Source: Methanococcoides orientis
GTDB lineage: Archaea > Halobacteriota > Methanosarcinia > Methanosarcinales > Methanosarcinaceae
Direction: 5' to 3'
NCBI RefSeq assembly: GCF_021184045.1
Contig: NZ_CP073710.1
Span: 248,001-312,000, forward strand
Length of the DNA stretch: 64,000 bases
Of the stretch, positions 1 to 12,946 are shown in pieces (positions within the stretch are counted from its first letter, which is position 1; every line of letters starts with the position of its first letter). The position numbers and the translations under genes are program-made. The notes under the pieces were generated by a model. The model searched no databases. It worked only from the letters and a program-made list of their open reading frames with translations, and was not told where the DNA came from.

Positions 1-1502
1 TGTGGATCGATCAGTTGTTCCGCTATTGCCTGTGACAGGGCTATCAGCGGTTCAGCATAGATTCCAAAGACGAATGCCAGTGCTGCAAGTGTTATTATGG
101 GTATTACTATCATGTAGGAAGGTTTGTGTGAGGAGTATTCTCCGTATTTTTCGACGTCCCTTATTTCTCCCCAGAACATCAGGAGCCATGCCCTGAACAT
201 GTAGAACAGGGTGAAGACTGCAAAGAAAAGGGCTATGGCAATGGGTATGTAATACTCTGCAAGAAGTCCTGCGTCAAAGAGCACGAACTTTGCAATGAAA
301 CCACCCATTGGTGGTAATCCTGCAATGGACATGGCACCTATCAGGAAAGCCACGCTCATTACCGGGCTTGTCTTCATCATTCCTCCCATTTTGGTCATGT
401 CCCTTGTTCCTGCATGGTGGATGATCCCTCCTGAGGTCAGGAACAACATGGACTTTGCAATCGCATGGTTCACCAGGAACACAAGAGCTGCTGCGAGTGC
501 ATAGACAGTTCCGAAACCAATTCCCAGGAATACATATCCTATCTGGCTAACACTGGAATATGCTAACAGTCTCTTGACATCCTTTTGTCCGACCGCGGAT
601 ACTGCTCCGATGATGATCGTTGCGAGAGCCAGGAATATTATGATGGGTTGGAATATGTATGTTGCATCCCTGAATATCAGGAAGAAAACCCTGAGCATGC
701 CGTAAGCACCGACCTTTATCATCACTCCGCTAAGCATTGCGCTGATGGGTGATGGTGCAGTGGGGTGCACATCCGGAAGCCAGTAGTGCATCGGGAATAT
801 TGCTGCTTTGTTCCCGAATACAACGATGAAGAGCAATGCAATAGCGAATATGTGCCATGGTAGGGTTCCGGCAGCGCTCATTGCGCTGATCTTGACAGAG
901 AGGTCTGCCATGTTGAGAGTTCCTACGGTGGCGTAAAGGGAAGCTACTGCTATAAGCATTACAATGGAGCCTATCATGTTCAGTACAAGGTACTTGAATG
1001 TGGCTTCCATCTTGTCGGAACTTTTTGTGACTCCTCCTTTCTCGTTTGCGACTACGAGTGCGCAGGAGGACAACAGGAGTATCTCAAAGAATACGAACAT
1101 ATTGAATATGTCTCCTGTCAGGAAAGTTCCGTTAAGTCCTGCTACAAGCAGGTTGAAGAGTGAATGGTAACTGGAGCTTAATGACTTGCCTTCTATGTAG
1201 TCCAGTGAGTAGAGGAGTGCGAGGAAGGATACAAGTGAGCTTAGTACTACCATTCCTGAACTTAGCAGGTCGGCTACAAGTATGATGCCGTATTTGCCCC
1301 ATTCTCCTACTTCATATACCTGGATTCCTCCGTTCCAGACCTGCCAGAGGAGCACGAAGCTCAATGCCATCATAATGAATGATACTGTAATGTTCACTCC
1401 TTTCTGCAACCCTGCGTTGGAGCGCAAAAAGAGCATGATGGCAGCCATGAGTATTGGCACGGCTATCAGTAGTATTGGTAGGTGTGATATTTCTGCGATC
1501 AT
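1..1502 (-). CDS. mrpD: Mrp antiporter subunit D (partial, C-terminus outside window)
   Basis: This is a NuoL/M/N-like proton-translocating membrane subunit of the Mrp Na+/H+ antiporter. The reading frame opens with ATG at 1502, overlapping the mrpC stop as ATGA, and stays open to the window edge. The N-terminus reads MIAEISHLPILLIAVPILMA, followed by further long hydrophobic helices. Mrp D subunits are about 490-500 residues, so nearly all of the protein is present. It is the last gene of the visible mrpABCD run, and mrpEFG would be expected beyond the left edge. Members of this family exchange Na+ for H+ in the cytoplasmic membrane, which links the sodium gradient made during methanogenesis to pH and salt homeostasis. 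Confidence 0.85.
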   Translation of the reverse strand, partial: MIAEISHLPILLIAVPILMAAIMLFLRSNAGLQKGVNITVSFIMMALSFVLLWQVWNGGIQVYEVGEWGKYGIILVADLLSSGMVVLSSLVSFLALLYSLDYIEGKSLSSSYHSLFNLLVAGLNGTFLTGDIFNMFVFFEILLLSSCALVVANEKGGVTKSSDKMEATFKYLVLNMIGSIVMLIAVASLYATVGTLNMADLSVKISAMSAAGTLPWHIFAIALLFIVVFGNKAAIFPMHYWLPDVHPTAPSPISAMLSGVMIKVGAYGMLRVFFLIFRDATYIFQPIIIFLALATIIIGAVSAVGQKDVKRLLAYSSVSQIGYVFLGIGFGTVYALAAALVFLVNHAIAKSMLFLTSGGIIHHAGTRDMTKMGGMMKTSPVMSVAFLIGAMSIAGLPPMGGFIAKFVLFDAGLLAEYYIPIAIALFFAVFTLFYMFRAWLLMFWGEIRDVEKYGEYSSHKPSYMIVIPIITLAALAFVFGIYAEPLIALSQAIAEQLIDP

Positions 1503-1930
1503 CCCCACAGCCTCCTGAGCTCGCGTATGTCAGTAGTCCCATATTCTTCATATATCCTGTAAGCAAGGATCAGTATGAATGCTGTTGTTGCGAGACTGAT
1601 CACAATTGCAGTTAGTACAAGTGCCTGAACAAGCGGGTCAACGAAGTCCACATGCGTTGAGGCAGAGACTACAGGTGCCAGCACACCATCTGCAAGATTA
1701 TCGTTGAATATTATGCCGGATGCTTCTCCTTCGTGCCCGGAGCCTGTGATGATGGGTACTTTTGTGCCATCAAATATTCCTGTAGAGACGATAAGCAGGT
1801 TCACCGCATGGGATAAAACTGACAGTCCGATTATGACCTTTATGATGTCCCTTCTTAGCATAAGGAATGTGCCTATGCCGAAGAGTAGTGAGATCGTAAT
1901 TGTAAGTAATGTATTATTCATTGTCATCAC
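1499..1930 (-). CDS. mrpC: Mrp antiporter subunit C (NuoK-like)
   Basis: This 143-residue membrane protein has three hydrophobic helices typical of MrpC/NuoK. The N-terminal helix begins MNNTLLTITISLLFGIGTF, and a conserved stretch GLSVLSHAVNLLIVSTG lies in helix 2. A loop of about 35 residues precedes the last helix (LVQALVLTAIVISLATTAF). A second Met three codons in (MMTMNN) is an equally good start. The gene overlaps mrpB upstream and mrpD downstream, so translation is probably coupled. The subunit sits in the membrane part of the Na+/H+ antiporter. Confidence 0.9.
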   Translation of the reverse strand: MMTMNNTLLTITISLLFGIGTFLMLRRDIIKVIIGLSVLSHAVNLLIVSTGIFDGTKVPIITGSGHEGEASGIIFNDNLADGVLAPVVSASTHVDFVDPLVQALVLTAIVISLATTAFILILAYRIYEEYGTTDIRELRRLWG

Positions 1931-2333
1931 CTACGTTCTTGAAGATGAATAGTAGTGATCCTATCACTACGAAATAAACGCCGATATCAAAGAGTCCGGC
2001 AGACACGAGTTCAATTTCTCCGAAAAGTGGAATGTGGACGAACTCCACAGCACTCCTGAAGAAGTTATGTCCGAAGAACATCGCTGCGAATGCGGTCAAT
2101 GATGCCAGCGTGAGCCCGAATCCGAACCACTTGGCCCAGTCAGGGTTAAAGAATGTTTTTACATATTTCAGTCCGAATACTACATACATCAGTGCAATGA
2201 CTGATGCGAACATCACGCCTCCGATAAATCCTCCTCCTGGGTTATTATGACCTGCAAGTAGCAGGGATATAGAGAAGAGGATGACCAAGGGGATGCATAC
2301 TTTCGTTATTGTTTTAGTTATTATTGTGGTCAT
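1914..2333 (-). CDS. mrpB: Mrp antiporter subunit B
   Basis: This 139-residue protein has four predicted membrane helices and matches the MnhB/MrpB family. The motif HNNPGGGFIGGVMFASVIAL near residues 29-48 is the family signature. It overlaps mrpA by a few bases upstream and mrpC downstream. It is a membrane subunit of the Mrp complex, and in methanogens the whole operon acts in Na+/H+ exchange. Length and order (A-B-C-D) are as expected, and nothing is unusual. Confidence 0.92.
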   Translation of the reverse strand: MTTIITKTITKVCIPLVILFSISLLLAGHNNPGGGFIGGVMFASVIALMYVVFGLKYVKTFFNPDWAKWFGFGLTLASLTAFAAMFFGHNFFRSAVEFVHIPLFGEIELVSAGLFDIGVYFVVIGSLLFIFKNVGDDNE

Positions 2334-4702
2334 TGTTCCTCACCTCGGCTGTGTATCAGGTTGTATACTCCGAGTGCTGCAAGACAGAGTACTGATATTT
2401 CTCCAAGGGTATCATAACCTCTGAAATCCACGATGATCACATTGACGATGTTGTGCCCTCCTGCAAGTGGGAGGCTGTTCTCAATGAAGTAGTGGGACAG
2501 TGATTCAAATGGTGCCACTATTCCCTGTGTCGCGTTGAGCAATACTACAAATACGCTTGCTGCAACTGCCAGGGAAATTGCGAGGTCCCTGAAAAGGACC
2601 GATTTTGGTATTATCTCCTTGTACTTCTGTGGTATCTTTGTGATAGCAAGCAGGAATATTATGGTAGAAAGGGTTTCCACCAATATCTGTGTCAGGGCAA
2701 GGTCGGGTGCTTTCAGGTAAATGAAAAGCAGGCTTACTCCATACCCAAGCGCAGATAATGCAATAATGGCTGGCAGGTATTTCGGGAGAACTGCTGCAGC
2801 CAGGGCTGCCACAATTAGCAATAGTAGTAGAATTGCTTCATATGGGGCGATGCTAAAGTTCAATGTGGACGGTACTATGTTAGTAGCCAGGGTGATGACT
2901 GGGATCGCTACCAATGCTATCATGAGAAGCAGCATTGCGGTCATGTAGTACTTGATGTTTCCTGGCTGTGTGATGGTAGAGAATCTGAATGCTCTTTCTT
3001 TTGCAGAATTCACTGCATTGTCATAGTAGTAATTGACGCTGATCCATGGGAACCTTGCGTTGAACTTATCCTGCCAGGCGGCGATCCTGTCGTATCTGGT
3101 GTATATGAGTATGCCCAGTATGAATGTGACAATGGTCATCATCAGGGATGTTGTAAAACCATGCCAGAGCTTCACGTGCAGGTGTGCTGTTTCCAGCAGG
3201 ATGCCTGATACGGTTGGTTCAATTATGGTGTGTATCGGCAGGGATGGGACAAGTCCGAAAAGTATTACAAGCAGTGCAAGGAATGCCGGTGGTATCAGCA
3301 TTGTAAGTGGTGGCTCGTGTATATGTTCCGGGAGATGCTCTTTTGAGCGTTCTCCAAGGAATATTCCGTCGATGAGCTTTATGGAATATGCGAAAGTGAA
3401 AACACCACCAAGGACTGCGCATGCAGGGATCAGGAATGTGAATCCTCCTCCAAGTAGTGCTCCCATCTCAAGGGACGATTCATAGAACATTTCCTTACTA
3501 AGGAAGCCGTTAAGTGGTGGTACGCCTGCCATTGAAAGGGCGGCAATGCTCGCCACGATGAAAGTTATCGGCATCTCACGCCGCAACCCACCAAGCTTTC
3601 TTATGTCACGCGTAGCGGCTTCATGTGCAACGATACCCGCTACAAGGAAAAGGCAGGCTTTGAATGTTGCGTGATTTAGGAGGTGGAATGTTGCTGCTGC
3701 CACGCCGATTCCCGGTTCGTGATGGGTGGTGTAACCATACATGGTCATGATGTATGCCAGCTGACTGATGGTGGAATATGCGAGGATACCTTTAATGTCG
3801 GTCTGCCTGAATGCAAGGAATCCGGCTACAAGCATTGTAAAGATACCTATTCCACTTACAAGGATGAACCATGCATCTGTTCCTGAGAATATCGGGTGTA
3901 TCCTTGCAACGAGGTAGATACCTGCTTTGACCATTGTTGCTGAGTGCAGGAAAGCACTGACTGGGGTTGGAGCTTCCATTGCGTTTGGAAGCCATATGTA
4001 GAACGGACCCTGTGCAGATTTTGCTGCTGCACCGATCAATATGAGTATAAGTGTTATAAGGAAGAGCTCGTGTTCCTTGACTGCATTGATGACCTGTGGG
4101 TCACTCAGTATGGTGGCAAGGTCGAAAGATCCTGTGATGGTGCGTAACAGAAGGAAACCTGCAAGCATTGCAAGCCCACCGGCAGCGGTGATGAGGAGGG
4201 ATTTTGTGGCACCATAGATGGATTCGGGCTTGTGCCTCCAATATCCGATAAGCATGAAAGATGTGATACTGGTAAGTTCCCAGAAAATGAACAATTGTAT
4301 CGTATTTGCGGAAAAGACCATTCCAATCATGGATCCCATGAAGAGAAGCAGATACTGGTAATATCTTTTCAGATCCTCTTTCTGGGACATGTATCCATTG
4401 GAGTAGGACATGATAAGGACTCCGATCCCGGATGCGATAAATCCGATCATCATTGCGAGTCCGTCTGCGTAGATCGCAAAGTTAACTCCTGCAGAGGGTA
4501 TCCATGATATTGAGCCCTGTACGATATGCCCTTCTCCAAGTACTTCCGGCGCTGCCAGGCCGATGAGTGTGAAGGATGTAAGGGCTGTGGCTGCTGCAAA
4601 CCAGCCCACGCGTTGCTTTAATAACTTTTCCATTACGGGTATGAGCCCGGCAAATATGAACGGCAGGAATATAGCTGCCGTTATTGCATTAAATGAATCC
4701 AT
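2330..4702 (-). CDS. mrpA: Mrp antiporter subunit A, with MbhD/MbhE-type C-terminus
   Basis: This 790-residue polytopic protein is the large subunit of the Mrp Na+/H+ antiporter. Residues 1 to about 480 form the NuoL-like proton channel domain, with the typical stretches FIFWELTSITSFMLIGYW and AKSAQGPFYIWLPNAMEAPTP and the later histidines (HSATMVKAGIYL, LNHATFKACLFLVAG). The C-terminal part (about 590-790) carries the MbhD/MbhE-type helices, including YLKAPDLALTQILVETLSTI and DFRGYDTLGEISVLCLAALG. It is the first gene of the operon. The 119-base gap to the divergent MoeB-like gene carries TATA-like A/T blocks. Confidence 0.93.
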   Translation of the reverse strand: MDSFNAITAAIFLPFIFAGLIPVMEKLLKQRVGWFAAATALTSFTLIGLAAPEVLGEGHIVQGSISWIPSAGVNFAIYADGLAMMIGFIASGIGVLIMSYSNGYMSQKEDLKRYYQYLLLFMGSMIGMVFSANTIQLFIFWELTSITSFMLIGYWRHKPESIYGATKSLLITAAGGLAMLAGFLLLRTITGSFDLATILSDPQVINAVKEHELFLITLILILIGAAAKSAQGPFYIWLPNAMEAPTPVSAFLHSATMVKAGIYLVARIHPIFSGTDAWFILVSGIGIFTMLVAGFLAFRQTDIKGILAYSTISQLAYIMTMYGYTTHHEPGIGVAAATFHLLNHATFKACLFLVAGIVAHEAATRDIRKLGGLRREMPITFIVASIAALSMAGVPPLNGFLSKEMFYESSLEMGALLGGGFTFLIPACAVLGGVFTFAYSIKLIDGIFLGERSKEHLPEHIHEPPLTMLIPPAFLALLVILFGLVPSLPIHTIIEPTVSGILLETAHLHVKLWHGFTTSLMMTIVTFILGILIYTRYDRIAAWQDKFNARFPWISVNYYYDNAVNSAKERAFRFSTITQPGNIKYYMTAMLLLMIALVAIPVITLATNIVPSTLNFSIAPYEAILLLLLIVAALAAAVLPKYLPAIIALSALGYGVSLLFIYLKAPDLALTQILVETLSTIIFLLAITKIPQKYKEIIPKSVLFRDLAISLAVAASVFVVLLNATQGIVAPFESLSHYFIENSLPLAGGHNIVNVIIVDFRGYDTLGEISVLCLAALGVYNLIHSRGEEQ

Positions 4703-4821
4703 GTCTTCTCCCTAAATATAGTCACTATATATAACTGTTTTTCATTACAATTATAAACCATGATAAATCCCTTTTCCATCTCCGGTCTATTTATAAGATT
4801 TTATGGGTATATATTAGATTT

Positions 4822-5595
4822 ATGAAATTAACTTCTGATCAAAAGGAGCGGTATGCAAAGCACATCATGATGAAATCTATGGGTGAGGATGGACAAAAGC
4901 TATTGCTGGAGTCCCGAGTTCTTTGCGTAGGTTCAGGTGGGCTTGGTTCTCCTGTGATACAGTATCTTGCTGCAGCAGGCATTGGAACTCTTGGTATTAT
5001 CGATGATGATGTTGTGGAGATGAGCAACCTTCAACGCCAGGTGATCCATGCAGGCAACCTTGGCAGGTCTAAAGTAGAGTCTGCAAAGGAATATGTGGAA
5101 AGCCTGAACCCTGATGTTAAAGTGCTGGCGTATGACCTGCGCTTGAGTCCTGATAATGTTGAGGAGCTTATCGTTGATTACGATGTTGTTGTGGATTGCT
5201 CTGATAATTTTGCTACTCGCTATCTCCTGAATGATGTATGTGTGTTGCAGAACAAACCTCTATTCCACGGCAGCATCTTTATGTTCGAGGGCCAGGTCAT
5301 GACAATTCTTCCTCACGAGGGGCCATGCTATCGATGTATTTTTTCCAGTTCTCCTTCAACTGATGCTGCAAGGGCTGCTGGGGTTATGGGCATTCTTCCA
5401 GGTGTGATCGGGACTATGCAGGCAACAGAGGTGGTGAAGTACATTTCTCGTCTCGGAAAGTCGCTGGTAGGGCGCATGATCTACTATGATGCCCTCGGAA
5501 TGAGGTTCGATGAGATAAAAGTTAACAAGAATCCGAAATGTCCAGTTTGTGGTAAAAACCCAAAAATAACGTCGATTGATGCTGAAAATTACTAA
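4822..5595 (+). CDS. moeB: E1-like sulfur-carrier adenylyltransferase, MoeB/ThiF/HesA family (copy 1)
   Basis: This 257-residue enzyme of the ubiquitin-activating E1-like family activates the C-terminal Gly of MoaD/ThiS-type sulfur carriers by adenylation. Visible are the nucleotide loop GSGGLGSPVIQYLAAAG near residue 38, the acidic DDDVVEMSNLQRQV stretch, the DCSDNFATRYLLND segment, and two CxxC pairs (CYRC near 175, CPVC near 240) that bind structural zinc. A second, very similar enzyme lies at 25419-26237. There is no Shine-Dalgarno site. A TATA-like block about 30 bases upstream suggests a leaderless transcript. Which carrier it serves is not shown by the sequence. No MoaD/ThiS gene is adjacent. 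Confidence 0.85.
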   Translation: MKLTSDQKERYAKHIMMKSMGEDGQKLLLESRVLCVGSGGLGSPVIQYLAAAGIGTLGIIDDDVVEMSNLQRQVIHAGNLGRSKVESAKEYVESLNPDVKVLAYDLRLSPDNVEELIVDYDVVVDCSDNFATRYLLNDVCVLQNKPLFHGSIFMFEGQVMTILPHEGPCYRCIFSSSPSTDAARAAGVMGILPGVIGTMQATEVVKYISRLGKSLVGRMIYYDALGMRFDEIKVNKNPKCPVCGKNPKITSIDAENY

Positions 5596-5769
5596 ATTCA
5601 CGTGTTTTTGCAGGTGGGCTGCAATAGCCTTCAATTGCACGATTAATAGAAATGTTTTTATACCATATGTCGGTTATAGGAGTTTGCTTCGGGCAGCATG
5701 GTTCGAAGCAAATACGAAACAGACGCGTTGTTCAGGATTCAATTTTACTGGACAACAAACAAGCAGAAT

Positions 5770-5846
5770 GGGCTCGTGGTCTAGATGGTTATGACGTCGC
5801 CTTGACATGGCGGAGGTCCGGAGTTCGACTCTCCGCGGGCCCACCA
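5770..5846 (+). tRNA. tRNA-Val (GAC), CCA encoded
   Basis: A full cloverleaf can be drawn. Acceptor GGGCTCG pairs with CGGGCCC, the anticodon loop TTGACAT gives anticodon GAC, the T arm contains GTTCGA, and ACCA follows the acceptor. It is first of a three-tRNA group. A TATA-like TTTTTATA lies about 110 bases upstream. Confidence 0.93.
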
Positions 5847-5914
5847 CAAATCTTTAAATTATGTCGATTCGATAGGTTTATATCGAAAAACGATATGTAT
5901 TGGTTGCTCTCAAA

Positions 5915-5989
5915 GCCCAGGTAGCTCAGTGGGAGAGCGCTGCCCTGAAGAGGCAGTTGTCCCCGGTTCGAATCCGGGTCTGGGCACCA
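5915..5989 (+). tRNA. tRNA-Phe (GAA), CCA encoded
   Basis: The acceptor is GCCCAGG, the anticodon loop CTGAAGA gives GAA, the T arm is CCCGGTTCGAATCCGGG, and an encoded ACCA ends the gene. GGTTTATATCG about 40 bases upstream is a likely own TATA box. Confidence 0.95.
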
Positions 5990-6003
5990 AAAAAATGCAT
6001 ATC

Positions 6004-6075
6004 ACACCAGTAGTGTAGCGGTTATCACCGGGCGTTGCCAACGCTCGAACCCGGGTTCGATTCCCGGCTGGTGTA
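6004..6075 (+). tRNA. tRNA-Gly (GCC)
   Basis: Acceptor ACACCAG pairs with CTGGTGT, and the discriminator is A. The anticodon stem GGGCG/CGCTC has loop TTGCCAA, giving GCC. The T loop is GGTTCGATTCC. CCA is not encoded, unlike in the two tRNAs just upstream. Confidence 0.93.
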
Positions 6076-6676
6076 TTCTCTTATTTTTTCTTGTTTTATT
6101 TCTCTAATTAATTATATTTTTTGATCATGTTTCATTTTCATGTGCCTTTGCTCATAGAGTTTTAACGAATCAACCTAGGGCTCAATCCAATTAATTTGCC
6201 TCTATTTTTACCCATCTTATATCGGGTAATTTTTCATTTATTTCTATTATTGCCAAAGGGATCTGTTATATTCCGTTCAAAGAGGTCAGGTCTATATTTT
6301 TGAACGCTATCCTTTGTTTGACCATATCCTGGATCTGTCGTGATCTAATAAGGGTAGTAATCTTTAATTGTGACTTGGATGTTTTCTAGATATCCTGCAT
6401 AATGATATTTGGATGAATGTTTATTTTTGCTTGATTAATTAGTAACTTTGGTGTAAAAAAGTCATCAATTTATGTGGTGGGGTCGTGTTGCAAAATTCTC
6501 CGATCCTATAATGTATTCTAGTCCCTCTGTTTATTTTCAAGATTGTTATTGGTGGACAAATTTACATTGATTTCTGGTTCTTAAAAAGCAATGCTGATGC
6601 AAATCTGCATTAATATTTGATCGTTCGAAGTATCAAATCACCCTTGCATATATATCCATGTCACTCACTGACACAC
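6076..6676. other. AT-rich intergenic stretch without recognisable gene
   Basis: About 600 bases lie between tRNA-Gly and the rRNA promoter. Stop codons are frequent in all frames, and no ORF has a ribosome binding site and protein-like composition. I see no tRNA or known RNA gene. Confidence 0.6.
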
Positions 6677-6688
6677 AATATATAAATA
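6677..6688 (+). promoter_or_regulatory. Probable TATA box of the rRNA operon
   Basis: AATATATAAATA is a good archaeal TATA box, about 410 bases before the 16S gene. Initiation would be expected near 6712, just at GGGGTGCTCTCAGTGAGC. A CTCTCAGT / ACTGAGAG inverted repeat follows at about 6712-6756. A second TATA-like GGTATATATGCG near 6830 could be an additional promoter. Confidence 0.5.
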
Positions 6689-6939
6689 CGAGTGAGCTAT
6701 TGTAGGGGTGCTCTCAGTGAGCTGGTCGCTGTCGATTCTGACACGATCTACTGAGAGTTCGAAAAACGTCATAGATTTCACGTATATCGGCACATTCTCC
6801 AAAAATGTGTCATAATCTTCCGATCAGGAAGGTATATATGCGATGAGATATATTATGAGAATCCCGCACAACGTGCGTGGAATTTCAATCACCTCCATTT
6901 CAAAATCATTAGTGGAGACCGGAGCTTTTCCGGTCTGAC

Positions 6940-6975
6940 GTTGAAAGTGGCAGTTCGGTTAATTCTGACTGATAG
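6940..6975 (+). other. 5' half of pre-16S processing stem (bulge-helix-bulge)
   Basis: Bases 6940-6955 are the exact reverse complement of 8629-8644, and 6964-6975 of 8609-8620. Between the two helices, CGGT (6956-6959) can pair with ATCG (8622-8625) including one G-U. That leaves three-base bulges TAA (6960-6962) and ATA (8626-8628). This 3-4-3 geometry is the substrate of archaeal splicing endonuclease EndA and excises pre-16S rRNA. Confidence 0.85.
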
Positions 6976-7101
6976 TGACTTTATCTATCAAACAGAACTA
7001 ACCAACATTGTGCAAAGAAAACAACTCTCTAATTAAACAAAAGAGTTCTTTTCCGACAATTTTCTTAGTTAACTTCCAAATTTTGTGTGCTTTAACAAAT
7101 A

Positions 7102-8578
<1,477 letters not shown>

Positions 8579-8608
8579 AAGCAACGATCCGCACAAAGCG
8601 GATCAACG

Positions 8609-8644
8609 CTATCAGTCAGAAATCGATAAACTGCCACTTTCAAC
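8609..8644 (+). other. 3' half of pre-16S processing stem
   Basis: These bases pair with 6940-6975 to form a bulge-helix-bulge motif around the 16S gene. The outer helix is 16 perfect base pairs and the inner helix 12 perfect base pairs. Confidence 0.85.
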
Positions 8645-8690
8645 AAACCACTTCAATGAAACAAGATTTCGCTGGAAAAAATGCGAGCGA

Positions 8691-8763
8691 GGGCTTGTAG
8701 ATCAGTTGGAAGATCGTCGCCTTTGCAAGGCGAAGGCCCTGGGTTCGAATCCCAGCAAGTCCA
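8691..8763 (+). tRNA. tRNA-Ala (TGC) in the 16S-23S spacer
   Basis: Acceptor GGGCTTG pairs with CAAGTCC. The anticodon loop TTTGCAA gives TGC, the T arm is CTGGGTTCGAATCCCAG, and the discriminator is A. Its place between 16S and 23S is the usual euryarchaeal arrangement. Confidence 0.95.
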
Positions 8764-8870
8764 TTGGATCAATTACGATTCACAATCATCAAGTGCACCG
8801 AGCAAGTAATGTTGCTTGGGAAGGATGGATGCGCCCTTTCCCCGATATTGGGCGCTATGAGATCATGTAT

Positions 8871-8901
8871 ATATTACATATCAGACGCTCACTGGACAAA
8901 G
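8871..8901 (+). other. 5' half of pre-23S processing stem (bulge-helix-bulge)
   Basis: ATATTACATATCAGA (8871-8885) is the exact complement of 11855-11869, and TGGACAAAG (8893-8901) of 11839-11847. Between them CGCT pairs with GGCG (one G-U), with CAC and AAA as three-base bulges. This is a second canonical EndA site, framing the 23S gene. Confidence 0.83.
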
Positions 8902-8915
8902 TGAGATGGACTCTG

Positions 8916-11826
<2,911 letters not shown>

Positions 11827-11838
11827 TCATCCGTTTTG

Positions 11839-11869
11839 CTTTGTCCAGGCGAAATCTGATATGTAATAT
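11839..11869 (+). other. 3' half of pre-23S processing stem
   Basis: CTTTGTCCA, GGCG, the AAA bulge and then 15 bases complementary to 8871-8885 follow the 23S gene. Together with the upstream half this forms the pre-23S bulge-helix-bulge. Confidence 0.83.
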
Positions 11870-11898
11870 AATAACATGATCATTTCCAGTATTAGAGA

Positions 11899-12027
11899 TG
11901 AGTATGGCGGCCATAGCGGCAGGGCAACTCCTGTTCCCATTCCGAACACAGAAGATAAGCCTGCCCACGTTGCTTACTGTACTGAGGTACGAGAGTCCTC
12001 GGGAAATCTGCGTCGCTGCTATGCTCA
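11899..12027 (+). rRNA. rrf: 5S ribosomal RNA
   Basis: The 5' strand GAGTATGGCGG pairs (with G-U pairs) with the 3' strand CTGCTATGCTC. Between them are typical 5S segments CCCATTCCGAACACAGAAG and GTACTGAGGTACGAGAGTCC. The length of about 128 bases suits Methanosarcinaceae. A T-rich tract (TTTACCTTAACTTTTCTTC) follows and may end the operon. Confidence 0.93.
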
Positions 12028-12219
12028 CTCTTTACCTTAACTTTTCTTCGATCTGCTACAACTCATGAGTAGTAACTTTATCTTTTTTCTTGTATTCAAC
12101 AGTCCTTGAGCTTTGCTTAAAGTTAGTACTGAGCGGGTGACTAATCATCAGACTTGTGCCTTCATTGTCGGAATGTAAAGGCTTATATGCCTGTATTACC
12201 TACTAGGATTCGTTCAAAT

Positions 12220-12291
12220 GCCAAGGTGGCGGAGCGGCTACGCAATCGCCTGCAGAGCGATTCCATTCCGGTTCGAATCCGGACCTTGGCT
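12220..12291 (+). tRNA. tRNA-Cys (GCA)
   Basis: The acceptor GCCAAGG pairs with CCTTGGC and the discriminator is T. The anticodon loop CTGCAGA gives GCA and the T arm is CCGGTTCGAATCCGG. GGCTTATATGCC about 40 bases upstream is a likely TATA box. Cysteine on this tRNA may be made by the SepRS/SepCysS route, since SepCysS is encoded 2.7 kb downstream. Confidence 0.94.
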
Positions 12292-12339
12292 TTCATTCAT
12301 TAACAAAAGTAAGGTCTTATTCAGTATCCTGATTTCTTG

Positions 12340-12397
12340 AGCAAAGCTCAAAGGTCGCGCGCTGCAGAAGCGCTGATCTGGATTCGGATCTTGGCTT
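12340..12397 (+). pseudogene. Decayed tRNA-Cys copy
   Basis: The stretch GCGCTGCAGAAGCGCTGATCTGGATTCGGATCTTGGCT resembles the 3' two thirds of the intact tRNA-Cys at 12220-12291, including the CTGCAGA anticodon loop and the TTGGCT end. The acceptor 5' strand and D arm are lost and the T arm is damaged. The flank TTTCATCCATTAATAAGAGT also resembles TTTCATTCATTAACAAAAGT after the real gene, so a larger segment was duplicated. Confidence 0.6.
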
Positions 12398-12418
12398 TCA
12401 TCCATTAATAAGAGTCAG

Positions 12419-12452
12419 AGTACGGCGGCCATAGCGGCAGACACACTCCTTT
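12419..12452 (+). pseudogene. 5S rRNA fragment (5' end only)
   Basis: GAGTACGGCGGCCATAGCGG and the following CAGACACACTCCT match the first 33 or so bases of the 5S gene (11900-11932) with few changes. Similarity then stops and no 3' strand is found. It directly follows the decayed tRNA-Cys, which points to a duplication of the 5S/tRNA-Cys end of the operon followed by decay. Confidence 0.7.
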
Positions 12453-12946
12453 TCTACTCAATTGCCCCTTTTCTTTAACTGATCTTAACTCACTAGCTTT
12501 GGGTTTGCTGTTCTGATATGTTCTTATTCATGATCACAGTTTTGCAGATCATAGTTGCTATACTTATCTGATTATTTTTAGTTTAGTTGAATGATCTCTA
12601 CAGCCTGCAGTATGCCTTCTAACTAATAATTAAACCATTGGATAATAGAGATAATTGAAAATATGGGATTGTTTCTTGATCTGAATAAACCATTCCAATC
12701 ATGTTGGTGATCTGACTATAATTTCAATACTCTTCATATATCTAATCTGAAGATGTATCCTAATGATAATTTATTTTCATTATCGATTTACAAACGATAT
12801 TTTGGGAAAATAAAAAATAGTTAAAAATGAGTAATGAGCTCATTATTCTCACAATGAGTTCGCCATTGGTTGTAACACCTTTTACCAATTGATTTTGATA
12901 ATTGGTTTCCAGGTTATTAAGTTGATCTTTTTTTACAGAATTAAAT
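12453..12946. other. AT-rich intergenic stretch, no gene seen
   Basis: About 490 bases lie between the 5S fragment and the end of the HTH gene. Stop codons occur in all frames and I see no ribosome binding site with a credible ORF. The one ORF here (12760-13002, minus) lacks protein-like composition and overlaps the HTH gene. Confidence 0.5.

Noticed and set aside
2535-3485. Plus-strand frames opposite mrpA
   Set aside because: They are antisense shadows of a well-supported membrane protein gene; their composition mirrors hydrophobic codons of mrpA.
5576-5924. Two open frames overlapping the tRNA-Val region
   Set aside because: They run through a tRNA gene and have no ribosome binding site.
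6076-7100. CRISPR-like or repeat array before the rRNA operon
   Set aside because: I looked for regularly spaced direct repeats here and in the other AT-rich spacers and saw none. Only promoter-like A/T motifs and one inverted repeat were found.
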